Of a DNA stretch of 64,000 nt, positions 53,960-64,000 are shown one piece after another. The position numbers and the translations under genes were made by a program. This DNA is from Thereva unica (lineage: Eukaryota > Arthropoda > Insecta > Diptera > Therevidae): the NCBI GenBank assembly GCA_949987705.1, contig OX465282.1, positions 125,012,310 through 125,076,309 on the forward strand. Direction: 5' to 3'. Positions within the stretch are counted from its first letter, which is position 1. Every line of letters begins with the position of its first letter. The notes under the pieces are model-generated. The model worked only from the letters and a program-made list of their open reading frames with translations, was not told where the DNA came from and searched no databases.

Positions 53960-56520
53960 TAAAATTATGAGAGTAATGAGACTAATGATCGATAAGAGAC
54001 TGAACCAGTAAAACCATTATGCGCCTGTAAAAGGCTTTTGAATAAGACATGACAAATGATGTACTGGATTAAATCTGTTGTTACTTACGCTAATAAAGTT
54101 TGGTGGCCCAGAACCAAACAGTGCAACAGACTGCAACATAGTCCATGAAGTCGTCGATGACATAATTTTCGTAAAGTCGTCGATTACATCATCGTAGTCT
54201 ATGTTTTCTGTTAGCTCTCGTTCTATTGATAATATCAAAAACATACACATTAAACGTGGCTCATACATGATCTTTCATTTTAGTTCACCTTTTCCAATTG
54301 CCTTTTCGCCCTTCTAAACGCGAGTGCCGACAGCAGTTTTACTGAGTGATCCCCAACTAAGTACCAACCACGTCCAATATGCTGCTTGACCACCGCATCG
54401 AACCAGAACCGATTAACGTTTGTCCGTTTTCTTCACCCCACACAATTCCTTAAAGCTCTAATCGGAGCATGTTAACAGCTCTCCAAATTCGCTTCTCTTA
54501 GTAGCGCTTCGTTTTTTCCTTCGTCTACATAAGACCTGTTCCATTCTAGGCTACACTACGTAACTTCAGGTTCATTCGCGAATAAAGAACCGATCGTTCA
54601 GTATCTCAATGTTTAGATTGAACTTATTCTTAAAACAAATTTTTGTAGTCAAAGATTTACTGGAATTTCAATATTCTGAAAGGCCCTCCAAACATATTTC
54701 AGTCCAAGGCCACGTAAGGTGATGTGGTGGGCCTGTTTATGCCTCCTAAAACATGTAATCCCGCTAACCAGCCAACAAAAGCTTTGACGCATGGAGTATC
54801 AAACTAGCAGGTGGACAAGATGAAGACCAAACCTAAGCGGAAATTTGGCACCTTATTATTAACTGGTTAACCTGGTGGAATGCCGAGGAAGTGGGACATT
54901 TCAAAAAATTGAGGCCTCAGTACCATTTATTATCGTGTAAGGGACAAATGTACTGCCTCGCAAAAGTCCTTCTCAACTCAAACCGTGCGTAGGGAATGTG
55001 TTAACCAAGTAGCTTGCAGAGTTATTGTACCTAGATGTAGCTTCTAACATGAATTTTCTATTAAGCCACAATAATTTCAGATACAGACTTATTTTGATAA
55101 GATTTTAAAAATTTGATTTCCATTTTTTCGATTTTTTTTTTCGTTGAAAAGAAAAACAGTAGTTTTCAGAACTAAAGTAATCCATAAATCACAGAGCTCT
55201 CATTCCCGCCCCTCTCTCCCCTTGTATACGATGCCACTGGAAAAGGCAATTAGAATATGGAATTACAGGAAGAGCCCTCGCCATTTCCATTTAGCGTAAT
55301 GAAATTATAGTTGAGTATTGTGCTTTTGTTATAGTAGTTGTTCGTCCACTACAAGCGGAAAAGGCGAATGGGATAGTGGAGGGGCAAGCAGGAACTCGAT
55401 TTATCAATTACATATTTATAATTAAAGCTTGTGGTTACGCCCGTAAATGGGTATTTTTAATGTTAAATATTAGAGATTTTTTAAAATCTGTAAAATTTTA
55501 GGTGCGGTTTGGGGGAGGGGGAGGCGGTCGAGCCAAATCTCAAGACATCTCACCAAGAGGAGGAGGTCGAAAAATCGCCTCACATAATTTATGGACGACC
55601 CTTTCTGTGATGGCTTTATGGGACAACGGAGAAACTTCTGGCGAAATTTCGCACTATACTTCGGCCACGTTGTCTCTGTTTTCGAGGCACCAGTTTGTAG
55701 GCCGAGGCTGAAGAAGTAATGTCTGTTAATTTGTAAATCTTTATTTGACGATGTAGAATATATGGTCATTTAGTCGATGGTCACCCATGATTGGGATTGG
55801 GAGACTAATATGTAGTATTTGAAAATATGTTCCTGTCGTTCCTGTATTGTAGTCTGCTGAAATGTATGAATAATCGCCAGTAGTATTGGCATGAAGCTAC
55901 GTAGAATCACCCGTGAAACAACATTATTACATATTAAACTATCTAAATCTAAAATTCTAGAGTATTGCGTCGAAAAGCCTTTTTTATGTTGATCGGAGGC
56001 AAAACCGCTTTGTACCATCGAAGGTTCTATAACGCCGGACAGCAAGCTCAAGCAAGCAAGCTCGATAGAACTTTGACTTCGTCGAACAGGAGATTCCGTC
56101 CCCTCTTACTGGAGAACGAAAGATTTCGATTTTATTTTGTAAAGAGGGAAGACAAGAAAAATAAATTTTATCTAGGTGGGCGAAATGCAAAGGCGAAGAA
56201 CTATGTCGCCTAGTGAATTCGAACGACGGACCTCTAGGATGGTACCCGTGCACATCTAGCCTAGCAAGGCCGGCTGGACGGTTTTAGAATTTCTGTACAG
56301 AGACCGAGCTACACACAGGTTCTTTTTCTTCTTGTTAGATAGCTCTACTGCCCAGTTCGAGCAGTGGCCTCCTTCAGCTTTTTCCTCCAGAGGTCTCTCT
56401 TTTCCGTAGCATAGGTGTTTGGTATCAGTAGATGAAAATAAAAATGTTTGCCTACAAAATACAATTTTCGAAAAAAAAAAACGTGGATTTTTGCAAACTT
56501 TCACCCTGAAAAACTTCGAA
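53960..56520. other. no gene seen
   Basis: Unassigned. A G-rich stretch at 55,505-55,570 and several 80-130-codon open stretches on both strands match no family. A weak tRNA-like stretch at 56,210-56,290 is discussed among the rejected items. Confidence 0.35.
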
Positions 56521-56522
56521 TG

Positions 56523-56930
56523 GTTTAAGTTTTCGAAAAAATGACAAGAGGGCCTTTTGTAGGCAATAACGTTTCGTATTGACTGATCAAAATTTTGTTG
56601 TCTTCGAAAATACCACTTTTTAAGTGAAATTTTGGCCAAAAAGTGGTTTTTGATAACTTTGACCTTAAATAACTTTCAAAGGGTTAGTGGGGTCAACATT
56701 TTTGTAAGAACTAAAGTTGTAGAGAATTTCATTGTCAACATTGCACGGAGTTGTATGTACGACCTTTAGAAACCGAGGTACAAAGAAAACACCGGAAAAA
56801 GGCGATAATTCCGACGGCCATGTTTTTTTTTGTGATTCCGAAATTGTTTTATTAAAAAGTCCCAAGGACGCTGTGGACCAATTTTCTGTCATATTGGAGT
56901 TTTGTCTCCTTTCGTGCGTTTTTTTTTGCT
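56523..56930 (-). repeat. dispersed repeat B, copy 2
   Basis: On the minus strand: AAATTGGTCCACAGC, AATTTCGGA, ACAACTTTAGTTCTTACAAA, CCCTTTGAAAGTTATT, AAGGTCAAAGTT, TTTTTGGCCAAAATTTCACT and AACGTTATTGCCTACAAAA, in the same order as at 29,764-30,085. Copy 2 has about 40 extra bases before the last block. Non-coding. Confidence 0.7.
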
Positions 56931-57167
56931 AATTTTTTCCGGACTATGGCAGAAGTTATGGATAGCCATAAGTTTAAACCAAAAGACATATCGTACAGGA
57001 TCCGTAGAAGAATGACCTTCACCGATCGAGTAACCGAATGAAATTTATTTCTACGATTAAAAATATGCCAACAATAGTAACGGTGATGGGTTGCCTAACG
57101 AAATATGATCAAGGCTATATTTAATAATCAAAATACCAAAAAAGGGGAACCTAACAATATGTGACAA
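56931..57167. other. no gene seen
   Basis: Unassigned AT-rich sequence. Confidence 0.4.
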
Positions 57168-57291
57168 TTGGGGGGCAAAAATATTGTGGGAAAAATATTG
57201 TCCCACATTATATTATCAAGCATAAGAAAGGCAGTAGACCGAACGCTTAGGAGATTCTGGATTCAGAAAGGGAGATTCCGCCCAAGCTGGA
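57168..57291 (+). pseudogene. possible RTE-like RT fragment
   Basis: Plus-strand reading KILSHIILSSIRKAVDRTLR then GRFRPSW resembles the block SKIxxRIILxRIRxAVDxxLRxxQAGFRPGRS of RTE-type polymerases. Only about 40 codons, with the QAGFRPGR part garbled. It directly precedes the retrotransposon fragment at 57,292. Confidence 0.4.
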
Positions 57292-57764
57292 AGAGTCGAA
57301 TCGGTTCGAAGGAGGTTTGCCCGTTTCGTACTCACTCACCTACAGTGGGATGACCCACTTATCCTTCCGCCTTATGAGAACAGGCTTAAATTACTCCACT
57401 TAAGCCCCTATATAAGCGTCGTGAGATTGTTGACGTTATATTCGTTCATCGGCTACTGAATGACAAGGTGAACTCTTATTACGAAACCATACGGCATTTA
57501 GAGTGAGTTATTACCACTTGAGGAGTGTAACTCTCTTGCATACTAACTCCTCTAATACCAATTATGGCAAGTACGAACCTGTTAATCGCATGCTTATTAA
57601 CGTTAATAGAAATATGCATGCATTAGCATGCTTACACTTCACGGTCCTAAAAAGGAATCTTTTTAATGTGGCGTGACTCCTTGGTGTGCCTCACTCCTTC
57701 TTTATTGTTGCGCGCATTTTTGTCAGTGTTATGTATTTTTTATTTGTTAATTTATGTTTACATG
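57292..57764 (+). pseudogene. 3' fragment of the 13.4-15.0 kb retrotransposon family, left part
   Basis: Matches 14,333-14,790 closely: GAATCGGTTCRAAGGARG, GGGATGACCCACT, CCGCCTTATGAGAACAG, GACGTTATATTCGTTCATCG, ACCAATTATGGCAWG and AATGTGGCGTGACTC. Small deletions and stops break the frame. The matching tail resumes at 60,425 after a 2,660-bp insertion; its last eight bases TTTACATG are the target duplication. Confidence 0.88.
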
Positions 57765-57913
57765 CAGGGCCGGACTATCGCCTACGCCAACAACGCCATG
57801 GCGTAGGGCGGCACATTACTAGGGGCGGCAATAATGTAAAAAAAAAAAAAATAGTATTTTGGAATGAATTTTTTTTTATTTAATTTTTTTTAATACATAC
57901 TATTCTACGGTTT

Positions 57914-58093
57914 TTAAATTAGTACTTTTCGAGCTTTTTTCTCGTCAATTAACAATTCGTCATCTAGAGATCGATTAAGCTCAGCTTCAATGCACAATAT
58001 TGCAAATGAATTAAGTCTTTCGTCACCTACACTGGCACGTAAATAATTTTTTATTCTCTTTAACAATGAGAAAGATCTTTCACCACTACAATT
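57914..58093 (-). pseudogene. hAT transposase C-terminal dimerisation domain fragment
   Basis: A clean 60-codon minus-strand frame reads NCSGERSFSLLKRIKNYLRA, SVGDERLNSFAILCIEAELN and RSLDDELLIDEKKARK, ending TAA. ERSFS..K.IK.YLR......RLN.LA.L.IE is the conserved dimerisation region of ZMYM1-like hAT transposases. It lies at the element end where the gene's 3' end is expected. The rest of the gene was deleted or displaced. A different deletion product from the copy at 33.69 kb, which keeps the middle but lacks this domain. Confidence 0.88.
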
Positions 58094-58446
58094 ATATAAT
58101 AATTGTCAACAAAAAAAAATTATATATTAAATAATCATATAATATGTTATTATTATATTTACCCTATATACAGTCTGTCAAGATTGAGTTTGCACTGAGT
58201 AGAAAAACTCATTTTTTCGACTTTTACATTTTATCGAATTTATTACTTCTTATTATAAAATGTAACTTATTTTTTCTAAATTACACTACTTTGGAGTATT
58301 CAGAAGCGGATGGTAGAAAAACTATGCGTATTGAAACAAAAACTAACGAAATATTCTAAGAAAACTACGCTCATACGATATATTGCCTGTCAAGATTGTG
58401 TTTGCACTCATTTCTTCGAAGGGGCTTTTCGGCGAGTCCCGTTAAT

Positions 58447-59913
58447 TTAATATTTTGTGTGGCCGCCCTTTGCATTCATCACACATTTTAATCGTGACTT
58501 CATTGATTCAATCAGCTTTTGAATGTTGTATGTTGATTGAATATCCGTCCATTCGCCTATTATTGCACTTTTAAGGGCTGCACGGGTTTTCGGACGCCTC
58601 TTAGCCACTTTTTTTTTTTAAATACTGCCAATAAATTTTCAATTGGATTTAAGACCGGGCTTTGGGGAGGCGTGTCCAATACTTTCCCGCAATTATATAG
58701 AAGCCACAATCGCACAGAATGCGCCTTATGCTTCGTGTCATTGGCTTGATAAAATTTGAAATTCGGCTTGTTGCCGTCCATAAACCCGAATTTAGCCGCA
58801 CTGCTATGCAAATGTTTTTGCAAAATACTCAAATATTGTGGGGCATCCATTGTTGACTCTATGAATGCCAACTCTCCCACTCCTCTGCTGGAAATACAGC
58901 CCCACACCATGACGGAGAGTTTGCCGAATTTTAAGGCCCAATTACAATGACCGGATCTACACGGATTGAAATGTCAAACGAACGCATCAGAACGGATAGG
59001 AAACTGCACTGATTACAATGAACGGATCAGTTCGCGTTTAAACGTCACTTTATATCCACTCTTTGGCTTACAGTACTTCATAATCTTTCACTTCTGCGAT
59101 TAACTGCTCGTCCGAAAACATTTTTAAAAACATAACAAACCAAACCAAATAAAACCTTAAGCATTCACAGCTTTTGTTTACCAAAATTTTGACAGCTCAA
59201 TCCGGCGATTTCTAAACAAACTAAAACGAATCCGGCACAGATGCGATCAAATGCGTTTGAATCCGTTCATTGTAATCGGTTAAATGGAAAACGCATGCTT
59301 GGAAAACCACTTTGACAGTTCAATCCGATTCTGTTCCGCTCTAATCCGGTCATTGTAATTGGGCCTTTAAGGTGGGAATCAAATTTTTTTCTTCCAGCGC
59401 TGTCAGAGGCTTCCGCCATACCCTGGATGGGCCATCATGGTTGTACAGAATAATTTTAGTATCGTCGCAGAATATGACGTTGTCCCAATAATCAAGTGGC
59501 CCTTCGAACATGCGTTCTGCGAAATTTAAACGTTTGCTTATGTTTAAGATCAAAAGCAACGGTTTCTTTCGAGCAGCTCTCGATTTATACTTATGTCCGA
59601 GTATTGTTTGCCTAGCCGTTTCATGAGAAACCTCTAGACCAAACTCTTGCTTCCGCTAAAGTTCTGGTCGAAACCGTTGGGCTTTCCCTAATTTTTTTTA
59701 ATAATAAGCGCTCCAAACGCTCCAAATCTTACGTTTGGCGCCACCTCCGTTCCTTTGTTGTAACCTGCCCTCGTGCTTGGCACGATGTAATACATTGAAA
59801 ACGGTTCTTCGTGATATCTGCAGCATGTTTGATATTTCCTCAGCAGTTTTCCCTAACTGGTGATTATAATAAGCTAATTGTACTTTCTCAAATGATAATC
59901 TTTTTCCAGGCAT
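58447..59913 (-). pseudogene. Tc1-family transposase, broken by a MITE and frameshifts
   Basis: Starts MPGKRLSFEKVQLAYYNHQ with a paired-like helix-turn-helix (GKTAEEISNMLQISRRTV), then KIRESPTVSTRTLAEA, LVSHETARQTILGHKYKS, WDNVIFCDDTKIILYNHDG (first catalytic Asp), KNLIPTLK, a 431-bp MITE insertion, MVWGCISSRGVGELAF, FYQANDTKHKA, SPVLNPIENL (Glu) and the terminal GGHTKY before TAA at 58447-58449. Without the MITE and its duplication it is about 343 codons, the normal length. Frameshifts sit in T/A runs near 58,615 and 59,695, with another near 59,630. In the second catalytic block the usual QDN is QAN (codon GCC at 58743-58745), so the enzyme would be inactive even without the breaks. Confidence 0.92.
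58935..59365. mobile_element. 431-bp MITE inserted in the Tc1 transposase gene
   Basis: Ends GGCCCAATTACAATGACCGG and its exact complement. TTTAA flanks both sides (58930-58934, 59366-59370); TAA or TTAA would also fit. Removing the insert and one duplication restores the transposase frame between two recognised motifs, which proves the boundaries. Inner copies GATTACAATGAACGGAT (59011) and ATCCGTTCATTGTAATC (59261) repeat the terminal motif, so the MITE has its own outer and inner inverted repeats. A TWA-type target fits PIF/Harbinger; not certain. Confidence 0.93.
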
Positions 59914-60424
59914 TTTAAAGACACTATAATTTAACTTCAATACAAATTTATCTGCTCACAGCTCCAAAATAAAACGCTTACTGATGAGTGCATTCATTTA
60001 CAACAACCCAAGAACCCAACTAAGAATTTAAAACGGCAAAATGTTAGCGGAATTCCTCGAAATGCGCTTTCGAAGAAATGTGTGCAAACACAATCTTGAC
60101 AGGCAATATATCGTATGAGCGTAGTTTTCTTAGAATATTTCGTTAGTTTTTGTTTCAATACGCATAGTTTTTCTACCATCCGCTTCTGAATACTCCAAAG
60201 TAGTGTAATTTAGAAAAAATAAGTTACATTTTATAATAAGAAGTAATAAATTCGAAAAAATGTAAAAGTCGAAAAAATGAGTTTTTCTACTCAGTGCAAA
60301 CTCAATCTTGACAGACTGTATGTATATATGTAGGTCAAAAATTTAAGTTTCCTAAAACGCTAGCCTTAAGGAAGCGGCAACTTGCGATTGGCGTGGGGGC
60401 GGCACTTGGTCTAGTCCGGCCCTG

Positions 60425-60475
60425 TTTACATGCCTTCTGAGTCACAGGACAGTGGTAAATGTTTCTCAAGAGTAA
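60425..60475 (+). pseudogene. 3' fragment of the retrotransposon, right part
   Basis: After the duplicated TTTACATG, the text CCTTCTGAGTCACAGGACAG and TGGTAAATGTTTCTCA continues the tail homology to 14,815-14,850 (GAGCCACGGCAGTGGTAAAT). Homology ends near 60,475. Confidence 0.85.
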
Positions 60476-60790
60476 TTCTATAAATTGATGATCGTAATAA
60501 TTTGGCTCAGATACGATAAATTATAGGTTGATTAGAAAAGTATTGTTAGAAGAAATATCAAGCTTAATTAATAATAAAGAATTTTTGAATAATATTTCCT
60601 TGAAGTAGAAAGTACAGGTTTAAGTTGCTGCAGTTAAACTATACAGCACTACAGTACACAATATTTCCTCACCTACCTGGCAACGCTGTGCCAGTTATCA
60701 AAATACCGGCTAAAAATCAAGAGAAGAGCTTTAATCAAATTCGCTTTTTTTCATATAAGTTTCTGTTGGCTGTATCAGATCTATTCAAAA
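60476..60790. other. no gene seen
   Basis: Unassigned AT-rich sequence. Confidence 0.4.
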
Positions 60791-62040
60791 ATCCTTAAGG
60801 TGTACACAGGTAAGATTATAATATTTTGTCTCTGCGCATAGAGCTGCGCGCGCGCTCTTGGAATTCCATTCATTCATCGCTGCTCTCGCTTTGCATAGTG
60901 CGCGGCTGTATACTTTACCCAACAATAAAAGTCTTCGATGCTTTGCAAGTCGCGGTGGCTACTGGTACTCCGGCAATGCATGTCTTATAAGCCTCCTCTT
61001 AGGTCGTTCCAAGTCTTAACCAATTCCTCCTCTCTATCTTTGAGCTGAGCTGCGCGCGCAGCTTTTAAGACAGCATTGAAGGAGTGCGTTTGAGAAATTT
61101 TTACAGAAAATTTTTTTTCCCAACCTGACGTGGAGGGGTTCATATATAAAATCGAATTGTTCAACAAAATGTTTACCAGTCGTCTTTTTCAAACGTATTT
61201 CAAATGAAGTCGTGTAAATAGCTTCATTTTTTGGTATAAAAATATTAACAAATAAAAAAAAATTGTTTAATAATATAAATATAAACAATTTTAGCGGTTG
61301 AGAGAGAAGTGGATAAACGTTTGTGAATGTCTCCTGAAGTTTGATTGCAAAAAATAAATAAATAAATATAAAACGAAAAAAATAAAGTTTCTGAGTGATC
61401 TACTTTTTAAACAGTTTTGTGTAGGTTTGTTTTGAGAGTTTTTAGTTTATCTTTTTTTTTGGTTTTTGAAAATACAAAATAAATAAAAGAAGAAGTAAAA
61501 ATAAGTAAAAAGGCCAAATAGTGAAGTTATGCAATTTTAACATGCTTTGAAAGCTATTTTTTTAAATACACAATCAACTAAACCAAAGCTAAAAGGCCTG
61601 AAAAGATATATAACAAAAAAGTGAAAATATATTTACTGTGGTGCTCTTTTGACGACCATAACGATTGCGTTCGACTAAAGTAATCAGCTTTGCCGCTCTA
61701 AAGAAAACGCCTTTTAGACAGTATTTCTGGATATCTGGTACGGTCTTTTGATACTATACTAATTAAAAGTCGTGCTTTTGGATCAAATCAAACGTTAAAC
61801 CAGTTTATGCATTAAATAAACCAACGTTTATTTTCTCGTCTGTTTGGTGTTGTAACAGCGACATGCTTCGGTAAACTAGGATTAATTAAAAAAACATAAA
61901 AATAATACAGAAAATAAGTAATTATGAAGAAAAACATACTACAGAAAATACATATTACGAAAGTGCATAATTCTTCTTACATATGTTACTAATATTTTCT
62001 AAAAAAGGCTGCGCGCGCAGCTTTTCTGGTGTTATATCGT
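60791..62040 (+). promoter_or_regulatory. possible leader exon/intron start with recurring CG palindrome
   Basis: A strong donor-like site CAG|GTAAGA lies at 60807-60812. Downstream, GCTGCGCGCGC motifs recur at about 60,842, 61,046 and 62,007; the last two contain the perfect palindrome AGCTGCGCGCGCAGCT or its near copy, each followed by TTTT. The rest is AT-rich with AAATAAATAAA tracts. The donor and CG islets could mark a 5' exon, but no coding sequence supports it. Confidence 0.25.
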
Positions 62041-64000
62041 AAGATGAAATTCTTTATCAACTTTTTCTATAGAGAAGTAGAAAATTTTTCTACAGTTTTA
62101 ACTGCTCATTGCTGAATGCGAAAAAGAAGTAAAAAAAAACAAATTGTATTTATGCAAGACCTTTTGCCTGGTTAGGTAAGCTGCGTTGGCACGACACACA
62201 TGCGCCATGCCATCATTAACGTGGAATCCATTCTGTAATCGTTATAGGTAACATGACTTTGACTTGGGTATGAAATTGTATTATTTTTTTTTTCATTTCA
62301 ACAAAAAAAAAAAAAAAACTTTCTTGATTTATGTTGCTTTACGGTTGACCTTGATTGGTTTGATTCGATTTAAAGGTGCTCACCTTTCTTGATTCATCAA
62401 TTTTTATGGAAGTATTATTACGAAGGAATTACCTGGTGTAATTGAATAATTTAGTAGAGTATGGCTTTGAAAATTAATTACTATTATAATTACTATTTAT
62501 TGTATTGAAATTAATCTTACTAGCAATAACATTTTACGATTCCTTTTCCATATTATGTAGATAGAAAATACTTTTTGTTACCGGAAATACTACGTCGGTC
62601 TAAAAAAAAAAATGTATTCATATTGATAAATTACTTTAGCTTATTGAAATTTGACTCTTTTATACTAAAAGTTCACATCCTAAGCCATACACTCCAATAC
62701 CACACAGAAGACTTATCGTGATTTTATGTTACTAAATCTCATATAAAAAGTTGGCTTCTTCAGTGTTTTCAGATCATCAACCTAATAATAAAAAAACACA
62801 AGATGCAACTTATTTTCCCATCATTTTTTTTATTGATTTTCTTTTGACGCAACGAATCAAACCGAAAATATCCAAAGTGTTGATATAAGTATATAAATGT
62901 TGCTCCGGCGATAAATCAATAAAACATTTACTAGGGCATAAAAGAGACTCGCCTGTTTTATTTTATCGAACTGCCGAACTGGACCAAAAAGAACAATCTG
63001 ATGATCAATAGTAATTGACTTGTTATATTCAGGTGGCAATCCAAGCTTTTATTTATATATTCAATTCGAGTTTTGTAGTATCTGTTATGTCATAGTTCAA
63101 TGTCTCGGGTACTAGACCAATAAAGTACCTAGACCATATTTGCAGGTCATTTCCTTACGAATAATTGGGTATGATAACTTTTTGAATTAGATTTGTGACA
63201 GCCACGTATAACTAAATTGAAAAGTTGACGCACACTACTGAAAACAAACGCCTGTCGAAGGATCAAAACCCGATTGGTGTCTCAGCTTCCGGAATCCCCA
63301 TCTAACCTCTTTAACAAGATATTTCGATCAATATACACGTAGTTTCGACGGCCGTCCGTCGTTATTAGAAAGAACCATTTGTACAAACCAGTGTAGTAAT
63401 ATTAAATTTACGAACCAAAATGTTATGAAACTTAACATATAAACAAAAACAAAAAAACGTGCGAACGACTAAAGGTTTATTCTTGTTGCTATTGCAGCAA
63501 TGCAAATGGATAATATTACCTCCAACTTGTAAGTGAGGTATAACAAAAGGTTTGCATACTTCCATTTTATAATATAAAACCTATTTCACGTTATTATATG
63601 ATGATGTTTTATAACATTATTTTCATTTAAACTCATTTCCGAGCTAGGAATGAGATGAAGATTTAAGTGATTTTTCTATTACGTTGTTTCCTCTGTAGAC
63701 TTAATTCATGGATCGTGGCTTTTGAAATTGCTCATATATTGGTAGCAGTATCATATTTTAAAATTTGGCGCTCTGGATCTATAAGATTTGCCGCTCCATA
63801 AATGAAGGAAAAAAGCAAATATATTTTAATAATAAAAAAATCCGTACAAAAGAACAAACACCATTTATTAAATACCTACTAGTTGGACCCGGCATAACTC
63901 CGTTTTGCCCGCAACAGTTGGCCACCAGGCGACTATTATGTCGTGCGCGTTGACGTTTAGTTATTTACAGCTTTTGTGACATTTCACACGATGGTCAAAT
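62041..64000. other. no gene seen
   Basis: AT-rich unassigned sequence to the window end, with poly(T)/(A) tracts at 62,284-62,320 and several short frames of no recognisable product. Confidence 0.45.

Larger units (their letters stand above)
58171..60318 (-). mobile_element. Tc1-family transposon with ~270-bp IR/DR ends, inserted in the hAT
   Basis: Starts CAGTCTGTCAAGATTGAG and ends with its complement CTCAATCTTGACAGACTG; TA flanks both sides (58169-58170, 60319-60320). The inverted arms run about 270 bp (58171-58440, 60045-60318). Each arm carries a second, inner copy of the terminal motif (CCTGTCAAGATTGTG at 58386), the IR/DR layout of some Tc1-like elements such as Minos-type ones. The element is 2,148 bp including a 431-bp MITE, so about 1.7 kb by itself, the usual Tc1 size for long arms. 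Confidence 0.95.
57765..60424 (-). mobile_element. hAT transposon relic inserted in the retrotransposon
   Basis: Starts CAGGGCCGGACTA, ends TAGTCCGGCCCTG (perfect 13-bp inverted ends), flanked by TTTACATG at 57757-57764 and 60425-60432. GGGGCGGCA motifs lie inside both ends. An 8-bp duplication and CAGGG ends define hAT. Without the Tc1 element nested in it, only about 510 bp of hAT remains, mostly the left end with the transposase C-terminus (57914-58093). It is therefore an internally deleted copy. Confidence 0.95.

Noticed and set aside
56210..56290. tRNA-like stretch on the minus strand (CTTGCTAGGCTAGATG ... GTTCGAATTC)
   Set aside because: A- and B-box-like words are present but the T-stem does not pair and no cloverleaf forms. 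At best a decayed SINE head.

Overview
The window looks like gene-poor, AT-rich DNA from a large insect genome, most likely a dipteran. The evidence is the set of arthropod mobile elements (jockey, CR1/T1-like and R1-clade non-LTR retrotransposons, ZMYM1-type hAT, Tc1, many MITEs), the A/T homopolymer-rich non-coding sequence, and one CpG-rich stretch that resembles a fly 5' leader exon. I find no complete host protein-coding gene. Nearly every recognisable coding stretch belongs to a mobile element, and most are broken.

Layout. 1-1.5 kb: jockey reverse transcriptase relic (-). 1.5-9 kb: mostly unassigned, with two short repeat elements. 9.3-10.85 kb: candidate promoter and 5' leader of a host gene (+), then about 1.5 kb of A/T tracts. 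12.5-16.6 kb: a MITE, a frameshifted non-LTR element with a (TA)n-interrupted tail, a 200-bp-arm foldback, and a repeat with 120-bp monomers. 17.7-24.1 kb: short repeats, a jockey relic and the best-preserved element of the window, a CR1/T1-like retrotransposon (19.2-23.46 kb) whose ORF1 and ORF2 share one frame and are separated by a single TAA; a MITE follows. 25.9-28.74 kb: a 2.8-kb unit bounded by 29-bp inverted repeats that contains an LTR-like repeat and a 47-bp-TIR MITE. 29.2-31.2 kb: dispersed non-coding repeats and an R1 relic. 31.4-32.65 kb: regulatory-looking non-coding DNA. 33.69-35.37 kb: hAT element with an 8-bp target duplication. 35.5-44.9 kb: RT relics, hAT MITE, other TIR units, and an R1-clade relic with a DUF4780-like gag. 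45-53 kb: unclassified, an LTR-like repeat and R1 RT relic, and a POU-octamer cluster. 53.8-57.3 kb: RT tail relics and a repeat. 57.29-60.48 kb: four mobile elements stacked inside one another. 60.8-62.0 kb: candidate leader with a recurring CG palindrome. The rest is unassigned.

How it fits together. The elements record successive insertion. At 57-60 kb a retrotransposon 3' fragment was hit by hAT (TSD TTTACATG), the hAT by a Tc1 element (TSD TA), and the Tc1 transposase gene by a 431-bp MITE (TSD TTTAA). The two most unusual observations are that stack and the single-frame ORF1-TAA-ORF2 retrotransposon, in which ORF2 has no AUG before its endonuclease domain, so the TAA is either read through or is a recent lesion.
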